Source: Thermoproteota archaeon
Lineage (GTDB): Archaea > Korarchaeota > Korarchaeia > Korarchaeales > Korarchaeaceae
Reading direction: 5' to 3'
Length of the DNA: 64,000 nt
NCBI GenBank assembly: GCA_027491735.1
Contig: JAOZGP010000023.1
Location: forward strand, 42,656 to 106,655
Part shown: positions 1-10,629 of the stretch, piece after piece
How positions within the stretch are numbered: position 1 is the first letter of the stretch
Layout: each line of letters starts with the position of its first letter
Program-made: the position numbers and the translations under genes
Notes under the pieces: model-generated
Seen by the model: only the letters and a program-made list of their open reading frames with translations
The model's database searches: none
What the model was told of the DNA's origin: nothing

Positions 1-1383
1 GGCCCTGTCCGATCCCAGGACGGCCATGACATCCAATCCCCTCGGAAATCCTCTGGCCGGGCCAAGAGGGGTCATGACCAAGGTGAACGGCTTGTCATCC
101 CCTGTGTACGCTCCAACAGACGGAGCAACCAGGCTGCCCATGATGTAGGAGTCCGGAACGTATCTCTGACCGAAGAACCTCATCCCCTTGGAGAGGTACA
201 GGCACCTCTCCAGCTCCTCCGGACTGAGGCTGCTCGCCTGGCAGTTGCCCGTCCCGGAGTATATCCTCGGCATCCTCATGGAGTTGAGCTCCTTCCTGAG
301 CTCGCTGATCCTGCCCACGATCTGGTCTGGGGAGATCTCACTGCCGAAGACCTTGTTCATTGCGTCCAGGTACTCGCATGGGGTCAGGTCATCGGAAATC
401 CCGACGAAGAAGGAGGTCACGGCGTATATCCTCCTCCACCGCTCCGCGACTCCTGTCGAAGAGACTTGGGCAGATATCAGAGCTGCTTGGAGGGTCTCCC
501 TGTCGGCCACATCCTTGGGCACGAGCCTTCCGTTCACTGAGTTGAGGAGGAAGGTCATCCTCCCGTACCACATCATGGCCTTGAAGTACCTCCTCAGGGT
601 CTCCGAGCGAGTATAGTGTCCCCTAGGCAGGTACTGACTGTAGTCCTCCTCGTATTGAAATATCGGACTCTTAGCAAAGCCCCTATGTCCCTCTATGAGG
701 GATAGCTCCTGGCCCACCTCTTGAGAGACGTAGTCCGGAGGATCGAAGCTTGGATCCAGCAGCTTCTTCGCCACACTGAAGAAAGCAACGTTCTCCCTGG
801 CAGCCTCCCTAACAGCTCCGCTGGAGATCCCGTACAGCCTCTCGTTGGCCTTCAGGAGCTCCTTCGTTATCAATTCGAGGTCCTTGTGAAGGCTCTCCTC
901 CTCCACGCTGGAGAGGAGGTTGTCGTAAAACACGTGGTAGACGTGGAGCATGGAGTCCACAGTGACATAGGTGGGCATTCCCTCGATGAGCTTGTAAGCG
1001 TCAACCGGCTGGTCCGTGTAGAAGCTCCAAGTTCCATCACCCAGAACGACGAACCCGTTTCTCAGGAGCATGTCCTTATCGGAGTCACTTAAACGAAGTC
1101 TGTCCGTCAGATCCCAATTGGAGATCTCGTCGACGGACAGAGGGAGAGCGTACTGAGGTGTCTCGGCGCTGACCTGCTCAGAACTGAGCGTCCCTTCCAT
1201 CAGAGCAGGTTTCCTCAGACTCTCAAGCGTGTAAGGGATCTCAGAGGAGGGACCTCCCCGGGAGGAGCTGCTCACCTCCTCAGAAGGAGCTTTGTTTGTA
1301 AGGAACAGAGCAGCGGCAATGCCTGCAGCCATCAGGAGAACGGCCACCGCGGCGATCGCGCCTAAAGTCCTCACATACCTCAC
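1..1383 (-). CDS. DUF3160-family protein with N-terminal membrane anchor/signal; C-terminus lies outside the window
   Basis: Minus-strand reading from GTG at 1383: VRYVRTLGAIAAVAVLLMAAGIAAALFL... then ...TVDSMLHVYHVFYDNLL...RRYFKAMMWYGRMTFLL... Continuous to the window edge, so absent from the ORF track. The TVDSMLHVYH and KAMMWYGR motifs resemble DUF3160. Confidence 0.75.
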   Translation of the reverse strand, partial: MRYVRTLGAIAAVAVLLMAAGIAAALFLTNKAPSEEVSSSSRGGPSSEIPYTLESLRKPALMEGTLSSEQVSAETPQYALPLSVDEISNWDLTDRLRLSDSDKDMLLRNGFVVLGDGTWSFYTDQPVDAYKLIEGMPTYVTVDSMLHVYHVFYDNLLSSVEEESLHKDLELITKELLKANERLYGISSGAVREAARENVAFFSVAKKLLDPSFDPPDYVSQEVGQELSLIEGHRGFAKSPIFQYEEDYSQYLPRGHYTRSETLRRYFKAMMWYGRMTFLLNSVNGRLVPKDVADRETLQAALISAQVSSTGVAERWRRIYAVTSFFVGISDDLTPCEYLDAMNKVFGSEISPDQIVGRISELRKELNSMRMPRIYSGTGNCQASSLSPEELERCLYLSKGMRFFGQRYVPDSYIMGSLVAPSVGAYTGDDKPFTLVMTPLGPARGFPRGLDVMAVLGSDRA

Positions 1384-1771
1384 CGATCTGAATCATGAGT
1401 GAGTCGATAAATAAGCTTTCCTGAAAGGTTCCATGTGGATTGAACTTCTCTCTAAGGACCACCAAACTCGATAATTCTTTAAGACTGAATTCCTGTGGAG
1501 TGTCCGGTCCTCTTCCAGCTGATGTTCACCCGGAAGAACCTACACGAGGTCCCGAGGTCGTGGAGGGCGCTACGCGCTCGGACAAAACCGCATGCTCCCG
1601 ATCTCCACCTCCTCCCTGGGGTGAGGCTTCAAACCGCGAGGAATATGTTCCTGTTCATCTGTAAGACGAGGGACCTCGAGGTCGATGCGGAGGGGCCGGT
1701 CGAATACCCGGACTACGGCTACTATCATCCGCTCCACGTCATAACTGCAGGCCGTTAACGGAGCCGAACAA

Positions 1772-2266
1772 GCTGAACATAGGGATTGTGTTTTACGGTG
1801 GAATGCACTTAGAGTCCGTTGAGGTTCTGAAGGGCGAAAAACTGTGATGTTGATAGCTGATTCAACTGGAGAGATGGTGAAGGTCGAGACGGTCGAAGAC
1901 AGCATAGAGAGGGGGAACCGTAACGAGGACGCTTAACCCGAAGTGGATCGAGGAGATGCTTAAACACGGATTTTTTGGGGGGTTCAGAAGATCACCGAGA
2001 GGGTGGGGTACCTTCTTGGTCTGTCAGCCACCACAGGAGCGGTTGAGAACTGGATTTGGGATAGGGTTGCTGGGAGGTTTGTACTCGACAGCGAGCTCTT
2101 CGAGAGGTTGAGGAAGGAAAATCCTTACGCGACCAAGGAGCTGCTCGAAAGGTTGCTCGAAGCCAATAGGAGGGGTTACTGGAAGGCGAGGGATGACGTA
2201 TTGGAGGAGATAGAGGAGAGATATCTGGAGCTGGACGGAATGCTTGAGGATGAAATAGCTTGACAC
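1772..2266 (+). pseudogene. Decayed C-terminal remnant of CobN/BchH-type cobalt/magnesium chelatase large subunit
   Basis: Split-frame reading: VMLIADSTGEMVKVETVEDSIERG / RTLNPKWIEEMLKHGF / GVQKITERVGYLLGLSATTGAVENWIWDRVAGRFV...NPYATKELLERLLEANRRGYWKA. Order matches the CobN C-terminus. Frames broken, including at T6G6 (1971-1982). Confidence 0.7.
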
Positions 2267-2505
2267 AGCACAAACTCTCAGATTCTGCCTTTAACGAATT
2301 GCCATAGGACCATCATCAGCTCCAAGGCCCTCCTCCACACTGTAAGCTTTCTTAAAGCCTTCAATTTTGGACCTCGGTGGTCACCGTCCTAGGTGCGGAA
2401 GAGGGGCTCCTTCGTGGGGAGGTTACAACATGTTCATGCGGATGTTCCGTAGAGACTCAAGAGCCTGAGGTCCACGTCGGACCTGCATCATCGCCTGGTC
2501 AGCAC

Positions 2506-4129
2506 TCAAGACCTCTGACGGCTGGGTTCTTTCATCCGGCTCTTGAAGATCTCTCTGATCCTCTCCAGGGTGTCCGCCTCATCCGGGGACTTGTCATTCC
2601 TTATCCTGACTATTCTGGCGAACCTGAGGGCGAAGCCGCTCCTGTACTTCGGACTCCTCTGAATCTCGTTGAAGGCCACCTCGACCACGATCTCCGGCCT
2701 GACCCTGATGATCCCGTCGGCCCTCTCCACGGCTATCGACTTCAGCTTCTCGGTCATCCACTCGAACTCCTCGTCGCTCAGACCCTTGAACGTCTTTCCG
2801 ACGACCTCAAATCCGTCATCTGCTCTGGCTGCAAGGTAATAGTCGCTGAACCACCTGTGTCTTCTCCCGTAACCCCTCTCCGCCGCCACCACAACGAGAT
2901 CCAGCGTGTCCGTGTGCTTGAACTTCAACCAGTGCCTCCCCCTGGTGCCGGGGAGATAGGGGGATCTAAGGTCCTTGAGAATCACCCCCTCGTGTCCTTC
3001 CCTCACAGCTCGGCTGAAGAAATCCCTTGCCTCCTCAGAGCTCTCCGTCACGATGCAGGGGATCGACCTCACGCAGTCATCATCGAGCATCTCAATCAGG
3101 TCTTCCAGAACCCTCCTTCTCTCAACGTAAGCCCTATCCACAAGGATCTTCTCACCCACGAGAAGGACGTCGAACAGGTAGAGCCTCAGGGGTATCTCCT
3201 CCATAAGGCCGTCATCCGGACGGGACCTCCTGAACCTCCTCATGAGGACTTGGAAGGGCAGGGGGGCTCTCCCTCTCCGCTATGAGCTCCCCCTCCAACA
3301 CCGCCCTGCTGAACCTAAGCCCTGCGATCTCAGGCACCATCCTCGTAACGTCGGACATCCTTCTGCTGAACACCCTAACCCTCTCCCCGTTTGAATGGAC
3401 CTGAACCCTCACACCATCCAGCTTGTACTCGAGGGCGCACCTCCCGAGCTCCCTCAGCGCCTCGTCCAGGCCACGAGCCGTCTGAGCCAGCATGGGTCTG
3501 ACGAGCCTGAAGGGCACTAGCTTGACCCCAAGGATCTCCTCTCTGCTCATCTTCAGGATGGAGTAAGGCTCTCCAACGAGCATCGTGGCTCTGATCACGG
3601 CCTCCTTGGGGAGCCCTCTGGCCTCCGCCACAGCCTCCAGCAGGAGGCCCTCGTTCAGGCCTAGCCTCGTCTCCCCCACCAGGGCGTTTGTGAGGAGCCA
3701 CACCTCATCCGAACCCAGCGAGGATAACAGCGATCTGAGGATCTCCTTCTTTCTTCTCCTGGATCCTCGACCGCTGATCTCAGAAATCCTCTCGAGCTGC
3801 CTGTACACCTCATTAACCGTCTGTTCCTCCTTGAACAGGGATGTCTGCCTCTTGGCCGATCTCATGAGGCGGCTCACGGCCTCGCCCAGGTCCACGCCCT
3901 CTGCCCTTCCCTTCCCGGAGAGCTCTTCAGCGACCTTGAGGATAGTGGACCAGGAGACGTCAAGCCTCCTCCCATCCTTGAAGACCTTGCCCGTCAGGAT
4001 GAGGGCAGCCTTCTCGGCCTCTTCCGAGTCAAGCTCCCTCATCAACGAGGCCAGGAGGAGGATCTTCTCCCTCCTGGATCTGGTGGACGCGATCTTTCTG
4101 GCAAGCCTCGAGAGCTCAGAGAACATCAT
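2506..4129 (-). CDS. lig: ATP-dependent DNA ligase, interrupted by an apparent frameshift near 3261-3266
   Basis: ORF 3212..4129 has the N-terminal domain and catalytic EYKLDGVRVQVH motif. ORF 2506..3243 continues MRRFRRSRPDDGLMEEIPLRLYLFDVLL...GHEGVILKDL...HWLKFK. Removing one C from the C6 run restores ELIAERESPLPFQVLMRRFRR. Confidence 0.9.
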
Positions 4130-4219
4130 TCAGTCTATGACCCGGTGACACGATAAAAATGCTCCAGGCCCATCGATCAGATTAATATCTTTGACACGGG
4201 CGTACTCGGGGCACCGGTC

Positions 4220-6010
4220 ATGGAGAGGGTCATACCGAGTCTCGACGAGATCACCCCGGAGAAGTTCAAGGAGACCTTCAAAAGAATTTTGGAGGTCAAG
4301 AGGAGGGCTGGGATAACTCCTCTCCTGGACAACCCGTCAGACCTGCTGGACAGGGCCAAGCTCTACGGGATGCAGTACAGGAACGGATCCTGGAACTGGG
4401 CCTCCAACATATGGAGCAGGTCCGCAGCAAACACCGTGGTGATAGAGGAGGACGACCAGCTTCGGAGGGAGCACAAGCTCCTCCTCATGAGGGTTCTGGA
4501 GCACATACTCGCTCAGGGACCTCTGATAAAGGTCGATGGATATGTGGGTAAGCCGGGCACGAGGGCTCAGATGCACGCAGCGGTCTATGTGGATCCTCAG
4601 TTTCCGGACATAGCCTACAGATGGAGCCAGCTCGTCTTCCCAGCCCCGCCGGAGGAGAATCCCGAGGTGGAGGTGTTCGTCATACCCCACTACCTGGGCA
4701 ACCCGAGGATCCCCGGCACGGACAGGCTTCTCATGGTGATGAGGTTCCCCCACCACAACCTCACTGTGGTGACGATGTCCTCCTACCAGGGAGAGGTAAA
4801 GAAGGCTGTCCTAACTCACTGGATCTACCACGTCTACAGGAAGGGAGGAACAGGGGAGCACGCCTCACTGAGAGAGTTCACGGTCAGAAGGGTCGATGGA
4901 GCCTGGCGCAGGATCGTGATGTGCGTGTGGGGCCTCACGGGCACGGGTAAGTCCACCCACGGCCTCTACGTCTGGACCCCAAGGAACTCGAGGATCTACG
5001 TGGAGAAGTTCGGCGTGAATCCTCTGGACCACGTGAGGGATCAGGTGATAAGGAACGATGACATAGTGGCGATATTCGAGGACAGGGTCGTGGGATCTGA
5101 GAGGGGGTCATGGACAAAGACCGAGGATCTATCCCCAGATCAGGAGGTCATGTGGAGGGCGGCCATGAGTCCCAGAGCTCTTCACGAGAACACCGAGTTC
5201 GACGAGGACGGAATGCCGAGCTTCAGGGGGGGGCTCTTCCAGTATTTCGGAGCTCCTAACAGGAACTCGAGGAGCGTCCTCTACCTGGACGACACAGGCT
5301 ACTTCGACGGGGATGTGGAGTCGAGCGGTCCCCTGACCACAGCGGTCTTCCTCTCCCCAGGTTACTTCACCGACTACGCTTGGGTGAGGATAGACGACGT
5401 GGCCCTCGCAGCCAAGTTCCTGGCCGACGGTAGAACGATAGGTCATCCCGCTCAGGCCAAGGAGGTTGTGGGGAGGATGAGGTTTGTCGCTAGGTACGCG
5501 AAGCCCTTCACGATCGGCGTCAGGAGCACGGATCACGTGGTGAGGTTCTACGAGTACTTGAGGAGGAGAAGGGAGCAGGGCAACCCTGTGGAGGTGTACG
5601 CCTGCAACACAACGGGGCGCATAGTGGCCGAGTACAGGTGGGTCAGGAAGAAGGTGGGGGACAGGGAGATGGAGGCGCCCGAGCCGATCTTGGTGGAGGT
5701 CAACGGGATACTCAGGGCGAGGGGAGGAACGAGGCCCTCTATAGAGGAGACAGAGCTTTTCCTGCTGCAGGCCAGCAGAGGAGCGGTGAAGTTCAAGCCC
5801 CATCCCGTCTGGAGGGAGAAGGTCATGGTCCCAGATGAGGTCCCGGGCATCAGCAAGGAGAGGCTTAGGGAGCTCGATCCCACAAGCTACATGGACATGG
5901 ACGAGTTCAGAAGGCTTCTGAAGGCCCAGATCGAGGAGAGCAAATACTACCTGGACAGAGACTGTCCAGGTCTTCCCAGTGAGATATACACAGCCATGGA
6001 CTTCGACTGA
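4220..6010 (+). CDS. pckA: Phosphoenolpyruvate carboxykinase, ATP-type like
   Basis: 596 aa; CVWGLTGTGKSTHGLYVW P-loop; family-like composition over full length. Confidence 0.8.
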   Translation: MERVIPSLDEITPEKFKETFKRILEVKRRAGITPLLDNPSDLLDRAKLYGMQYRNGSWNWASNIWSRSAANTVVIEEDDQLRREHKLLLMRVLEHILAQGPLIKVDGYVGKPGTRAQMHAAVYVDPQFPDIAYRWSQLVFPAPPEENPEVEVFVIPHYLGNPRIPGTDRLLMVMRFPHHNLTVVTMSSYQGEVKKAVLTHWIYHVYRKGGTGEHASLREFTVRRVDGAWRRIVMCVWGLTGTGKSTHGLYVWTPRNSRIYVEKFGVNPLDHVRDQVIRNDDIVAIFEDRVVGSERGSWTKTEDLSPDQEVMWRAAMSPRALHENTEFDEDGMPSFRGGLFQYFGAPNRNSRSVLYLDDTGYFDGDVESSGPLTTAVFLSPGYFTDYAWVRIDDVALAAKFLADGRTIGHPAQAKEVVGRMRFVARYAKPFTIGVRSTDHVVRFYEYLRRRREQGNPVEVYACNTTGRIVAEYRWVRKKVGDREMEAPEPILVEVNGILRARGGTRPSIEETELFLLQASRGAVKFKPHPVWREKVMVPDEVPGISKERLRELDPTSYMDMDEFRRLLKAQIEESKYYLDRDCPGLPSEIYTAMDFD

Positions 6011-6049
6011 CCGTTCTGGTTCTCCACCGCATTTGACCTTCAATACATC

Positions 6050-6180
6050 CGTGGCGAAGGACCTCCCCCCTCAGGTCTCATCGGAGGGCTTTCAGGGAGA
6101 GGGCCCCATGCTCACCCTCCTAAGCTCGCCCTTTCGGGCTTATCCTCACCTCCTCACATCTTGAGCGGAGCTCATCCTCG
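6050..6180 (+). repeat. Copy A of a degenerate two-copy element
   Basis: Shares in order: tggcgaaggacctcccccctcagg, ggagggctttcaggg, cgccctttcgggctt (15 bp exact), catcttgagcggagct with copy B. Confidence 0.6.
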
Positions 6181-6420
6181 CTGCATCTGCTCCGACTGCG
6201 AGATCAGTCCACTCCATCGACCAGATAGCGCACGAAGTCCGGGGACTGACCCTCCCGATCCCACTGGGAGGATCGCTGGGAAGGCGTTCGGCGAGTTCAA
6301 CGAGAGGACCTCATCCTCGTGGGGGTCCTCCTGGGGGATTATGCTGCGTGCCGAGGCCCAAGACACCCCGCAGGAGAGGTATGTGAAGGTGCTGCTTGAC
6401 CTAATGATCAGATAGCTTAG

Positions 6421-7923
6421 CTATTCGAACTCTATTGTTGCTGGGGGCTTGTTTGTGACGTCGTAGAGAACCCTGTTGACACCCTCAACCTCGTTGACTA
6501 TCCTGGAGGAGATCTTCTCCATGAGGCTCCACGGGAGCTTGGCAAAGCTTGCGGTCATGGCGTCAGCACTCTTCACAATCCTCAGGGCGATCATGTACTC
6601 ATATGTCCTCCTATCTCCCTGCACACCGACGCTCCTCAACGACAGAAGAACGGGAAAGGCCTGCCAGACCTTTCTGTAGTATCCCGATCTCCTCATCTCC
6701 TCCTCAACTATCTTATCAGCCTTCCTGAGCATTCTGAGCTTGTCCTCCGTCACCTCGCCCACTATCCTTATCGCCAGCCCCGGACCTGGGAAGGGGTGCC
6801 TCTCCACGAGCTTCCTTGGAAGGCCAAGCATCCTGGCGAGCTCCCTCACCTCGTCCTTGTAGAGGCCTGAGAGGGGTTCTATGAGCTCCCTCCCGGTGTC
6901 AGGCATCACCACGTTGTGGTGGCTCTTTATCCTGTGGGCAGCTCTACTGCTTGCGGCGCTCTCTATTCTGTCGGGGTAGATGGTCCCCTGACCTATGAAC
7001 TCAAACCCCCTAGACTCCCTGCTGAAGATCTCAGCGAACTTCTCGGCTATGATCCTCCTCTTCTCCTCCGGATCCACAACCCCTCTGAGCGCCTTCAGGA
7101 ACTCGTAGGATGCGTCTATGTACCTCACCCTGAAGCCCATCCTCTTCAGAATGTTCAGAACCTCCTTAGGCTCGTCCTCCCTCAGAAGCCCCGTGTTCAC
7201 AAAGAGGACCTCCAGTCCGTCCCCGACAGCCCTCTTCATCAGCAGGGCGGCGGTCATTGAGTCCACTCCACCGCTCACGGCCACGAGAACCTTTCCCCTT
7301 CCAACCCTCCTCCTCACCTCCTCGATCTTCTCCTCCGCGTATCCCATCATGTTCCAGTCCCTCCTGGCCCTGCAGATCGTCAGGAAGTTGTCCAGGACCT
7401 TCCTCCCCCTCGGGGTGTGCTTCACCTCCGGGTGGAACTGCACCCCATAAAATCCATTGGGCAACCTGAAGGCGGCGATCCTAGTGTTCCTGGTGTACGC
7501 CAGGACCTTGGATCCCCCAGGAGGCTCCACGACCTGATCCCTGTGGCTCATCCAAACCTTCTCCCTCCTCCTCAGCCCCTTGAAGATCTGGTCCCTCGCC
7601 CTGAGGTACAGGGTGGCCACGCCGAACTCCCCCGCCCCCCTCTCCACCCTCCCCCCGTAGAGCTGAGCCAGGAGCTGATGTCCGTAGCAGATCCCCAGAA
7701 CCGGAACCCCTCTGTCGGACAGCTCGTCGAGATAGCTTCTGTCGATTGTTGGAGCATCCTCCTCGTAGACGCTTCTCGGTCCTCCTGAGAGGATAACCCC
7801 ATCTACGTCTTCCCTCGGCTTGAAATCCCTCCAGGGAATTATCTCTCCTCTAACCCCCAGCTCCCGCACCCTCCTGTTTATTAGGTGGGTGTACTGGGAC
7901 CCGAGATCCACGACGCAGAGCAT
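6421..7923 (-). CDS. guaA: GMP synthase (glutamine-hydrolysing), GATase and PP-ATPase in one polypeptide
   Basis: VILSGGPRSVYEE, GICYGHQL, GVQFHPEV, VAVSGGVDSMTAA, GQGTIYPDRIES, HPFPGPGLAIRIVGE, KPPATIEFE C-terminus. Confidence 0.96.
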   Translation of the reverse strand: MLCVVDLGSQYTHLINRRVRELGVRGEIIPWRDFKPREDVDGVILSGGPRSVYEEDAPTIDRSYLDELSDRGVPVLGICYGHQLLAQLYGGRVERGAGEFGVATLYLRARDQIFKGLRRREKVWMSHRDQVVEPPGGSKVLAYTRNTRIAAFRLPNGFYGVQFHPEVKHTPRGRKVLDNFLTICRARRDWNMMGYAEEKIEEVRRRVGRGKVLVAVSGGVDSMTAALLMKRAVGDGLEVLFVNTGLLREDEPKEVLNILKRMGFRVRYIDASYEFLKALRGVVDPEEKRRIIAEKFAEIFSRESRGFEFIGQGTIYPDRIESAASSRAAHRIKSHHNVVMPDTGRELIEPLSGLYKDEVRELARMLGLPRKLVERHPFPGPGLAIRIVGEVTEDKLRMLRKADKIVEEEMRRSGYYRKVWQAFPVLLSLRSVGVQGDRRTYEYMIALRIVKSADAMTASFAKLPWSLMEKISSRIVNEVEGVNRVLYDVTNKPPATIEFE

Positions 7924-8589
7924 TGAGGTATCGCCTTCCTCACAAAAATAACTTTTCTGCAGGACACGGTGGTCGATCGTTCCACTCGCTCCTCCAGACC
8001 TCCATCAATCTGCGGACGTCGACAAACCTTGGAGATTCATGAGAGCATCTACCCAGGCTCGAGTTGCGATCTAAGGAGATGTGGGGTGAGAAATTGGAAG
8101 AACGAGAGAAGAGCGAACACCACACCGGATGACCTTCCATCACCATCCTGGGACGCTCTGTCCCAGGCTTAGAACAGGACGTGGGGCTTCGTTAACCTGT
8201 TGTCGGTGAGATAGAAGCACAGAAGTAATCGGTTCTCCTTCCCCACAGCTGATACTCGAAGTGCCCTCATCACTTCGCTCTGGAGAGCATAAAGTCCTCG
8301 CTTTCCTTTTTATGAAGCTTTTCGAGAGGTTGTTTATTTCCATCCTTCCAGTAGGCGGCCCTATGATTTTCAATCCTTTCAACTGTTCTCAAGCCTCCCT
8401 TCGGCCTCCTTACCTCCACGACCTCATCTCACTCCGAGAGGATTTCGGCGATTCTCGTCCCTTGAGGGTGGACAGAAAGTTGTTTAATCAAGTCATGATT
8501 TAGATGCATGAGTTAGTACCTGAGCAAGGATTTAATCCCTCGTCGTGCTGGCGTCCACGTTAAGGGGCGGAAGTTCGCTATGAATCCGG

Positions 8590-10620
8590 GTGTGGGATAT
8601 GGGAGGGGACGTCCTTCTGCATGGAGACGTTTATGCCTGCCTTGATCATCTGGAGGATGATTCGATCGCCGTGGCTGTGACCTCCCCGCCCTACTGGAGA
8701 CAGAGGAATTACAGATTTGAGGGACAGATCGGACAGGAGAAGACGCCTGAGGAGTACATCGGTCGGTTGGTGAAGGTATACAGCAAGCTTCGCCGGAAGC
8801 TCAGAAGGGATGGCGTCTTCTTCCTCAACATCGGAGATAAATACCTGAATCGATATGGTAAGTCTCATCTCCTGCAGATCCCGTACAGAGTGGCACATCA
8901 CATGGTGAGGGATGGTTGGCGCCTAGAAGATATAATTATATGGTATAAACCGAACCACATGCCCTCCCCGGTCAGGGACAGGTTCACGAACACGTACGAG
9001 CCCGTGCTGGTTCTGACGAGGGGCGAGAGTAACATATACAAGAATGGATATCCGAGGGTGGTGGAGATACCTCTGCAGCGGACCCCGTGGAGACACACAG
9101 CGGTGTACCCCGAAGGTCTGGTGGTGGAGATGCTGAAACGTGTGAAGTTGGAGGACGGAGATATAGTACTGGATCCCTTCGCAGGAACTGGGACCACTGC
9201 TGTGGCTGTGAACAGGGTGAGGAACAGCCCTTACGCCAAGGAGATCTACACGATAATGATCGAGAAGGGGGATGAGTTCGTGGACGTGATCAGGGAGAGG
9301 GCTAAAGTAAGGGCGGTCGTTCGGGTCGAGGACGTCGATTACGAATGGCAGCCCGTTGAGGAGGAGAACCTTCCGGAATGCTTGAGGCCTACCCCGATGC
9401 TGAGGGACAGGTACGGAGAGACGTATATCGCTCGAGATCAGGAGGAGTTTCTATCCGCGTTGAAGGGGATCGCACTCAGAGAGTTCAAGGAGTTTCACAG
9501 GGAGGACGCGCTCTACTTCCTCGGGGTGAGGAGATGGGGTCTGGACTCATTATATTACGTTCACGTCATATATAGATATGGATATGTTCTGAGGAACATG
9601 TTGGTGATATCCGATGGGAACAGCTGGTATCCTGTCTTCATGTTCGCACGGGATAGCACGAGGGTGGCGTACAGGTTCCACCTCGATAGGGTTAGGGTGA
9701 AGCCTAGGACGATGGAGAGGAGGGAATGGATGGAGGAGGAGTTCATCGGCATGAGGGTGAGGGACACCTCAGGGAGGACATCTATTGAGGGTCGTGTGGT
9801 GAAGATCCTGGAGAAATATGCTGATGGTTTTCCAAAGCTGGTGGTGGTTCAATGGGGCAAAAAGGCGTCTGTGGAACTTGCCATTCATCCCGAGAAGGAT
9901 GAGCTCCTGATGGAGGGCGTGAAGTTCCTTTGTCCGAGGTGTTATTCCGAGTTGAAGGAGCCCTACGATCCGATAGGAGAAAACTCATGCCCTTCCTGCG
10001 GGCAGAGGTTGTGGACGAGCTTGGAGACGGTCCCCGTGGTGCAGGAACCTCGAGAGATATCCGAGGTTGTGAGGAAACTGGAGGATAACAAACACCACAT
10101 GGGTCAGATTTTTAATATTAAGGAATTTGAAATAAAGAAAATTTCATCATCAAGTAAGTTTTCCTCCTTGGAAAGGATCAACTGGGGGGCATCTCCCGGA
10201 GCGAGGAAGCTCATGCTCGGCGAATACTTCACAAAGATGCGCCTTTACAGAGTGAATCAACCTCTCGTCGCACAATATTTGATCTTACTGAGGAGGTCCA
10301 GGAACATGAGCATTCAGGACGTGGTAAGGAGGCTTCCGAGGAGGTATCGTCACACAGTTGGTCATTGGTTCAGAAAGGACTTCGGCGGATCTATCCCAAT
10401 ACCCGAGGATATTGAAGTGATAGAGGAGATCCTCGGTGCTCGGGGCGGCCTGCTCAGGATTCTGAGGAGGACGGCCTTAAAACTTCAAACGGTCAGAGCA
10501 TCGATCAAAGGTAAGAATCCGGGGGATTACATCAGGGGCAGAAGCGATGAGGAGCTGGTGAGGTTCCTCAGACTGTTGTATGCTCCATCACAGGGGAGCG
10601 CGTCGCGGTCGATGAGGTGA
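8590..10620 (+). CDS. Site-specific DNA methyltransferase (TSPPYW / DPFAGTGTT) with zinc ribbon and C-terminal extension
   Basis: TSPPYWRQRNY, DPFAGTGTTAVA; CPRC...CPSC zinc ribbon; C-terminal YRHTVGHWFRKDFGGSIPIPED. Confidence 0.9.
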   Translation: MWDMGGDVLLHGDVYACLDHLEDDSIAVAVTSPPYWRQRNYRFEGQIGQEKTPEEYIGRLVKVYSKLRRKLRRDGVFFLNIGDKYLNRYGKSHLLQIPYRVAHHMVRDGWRLEDIIIWYKPNHMPSPVRDRFTNTYEPVLVLTRGESNIYKNGYPRVVEIPLQRTPWRHTAVYPEGLVVEMLKRVKLEDGDIVLDPFAGTGTTAVAVNRVRNSPYAKEIYTIMIEKGDEFVDVIRERAKVRAVVRVEDVDYEWQPVEEENLPECLRPTPMLRDRYGETYIARDQEEFLSALKGIALREFKEFHREDALYFLGVRRWGLDSLYYVHVIYRYGYVLRNMLVISDGNSWYPVFMFARDSTRVAYRFHLDRVRVKPRTMERREWMEEEFIGMRVRDTSGRTSIEGRVVKILEKYADGFPKLVVVQWGKKASVELAIHPEKDELLMEGVKFLCPRCYSELKEPYDPIGENSCPSCGQRLWTSLETVPVVQEPREISEVVRKLEDNKHHMGQIFNIKEFEIKKISSSSKFSSLERINWGASPGARKLMLGEYFTKMRLYRVNQPLVAQYLILLRRSRNMSIQDVVRRLPRRYRHTVGHWFRKDFGGSIPIPEDIEVIEEILGARGGLLRILRRTALKLQTVRASIKGKNPGDYIRGRSDEELVRFLRLLYAPSQGSASRSMR

Positions 10621-10629
10621 GGGGATCGC

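Noticed and set aside
2377-3285. 302-aa + strand ORF opposite the ligase gene
   Set aside because: Antisense shadow ORF in high-GC coding sequence; the minus strand encodes an obvious DNA ligase.
5129-6043. 304-aa minus-strand ORF opposite PEPCK
   Set aside because: Proline/histidine/arginine-rich shadow frame of the PEPCK gene; no recognisable motifs.
8140-8503. Short ORFs upstream of the DNA methyltransferase
   Set aside because: Fragments read in several frames without a recognisable protein; insufficient evidence for a pseudogene call.
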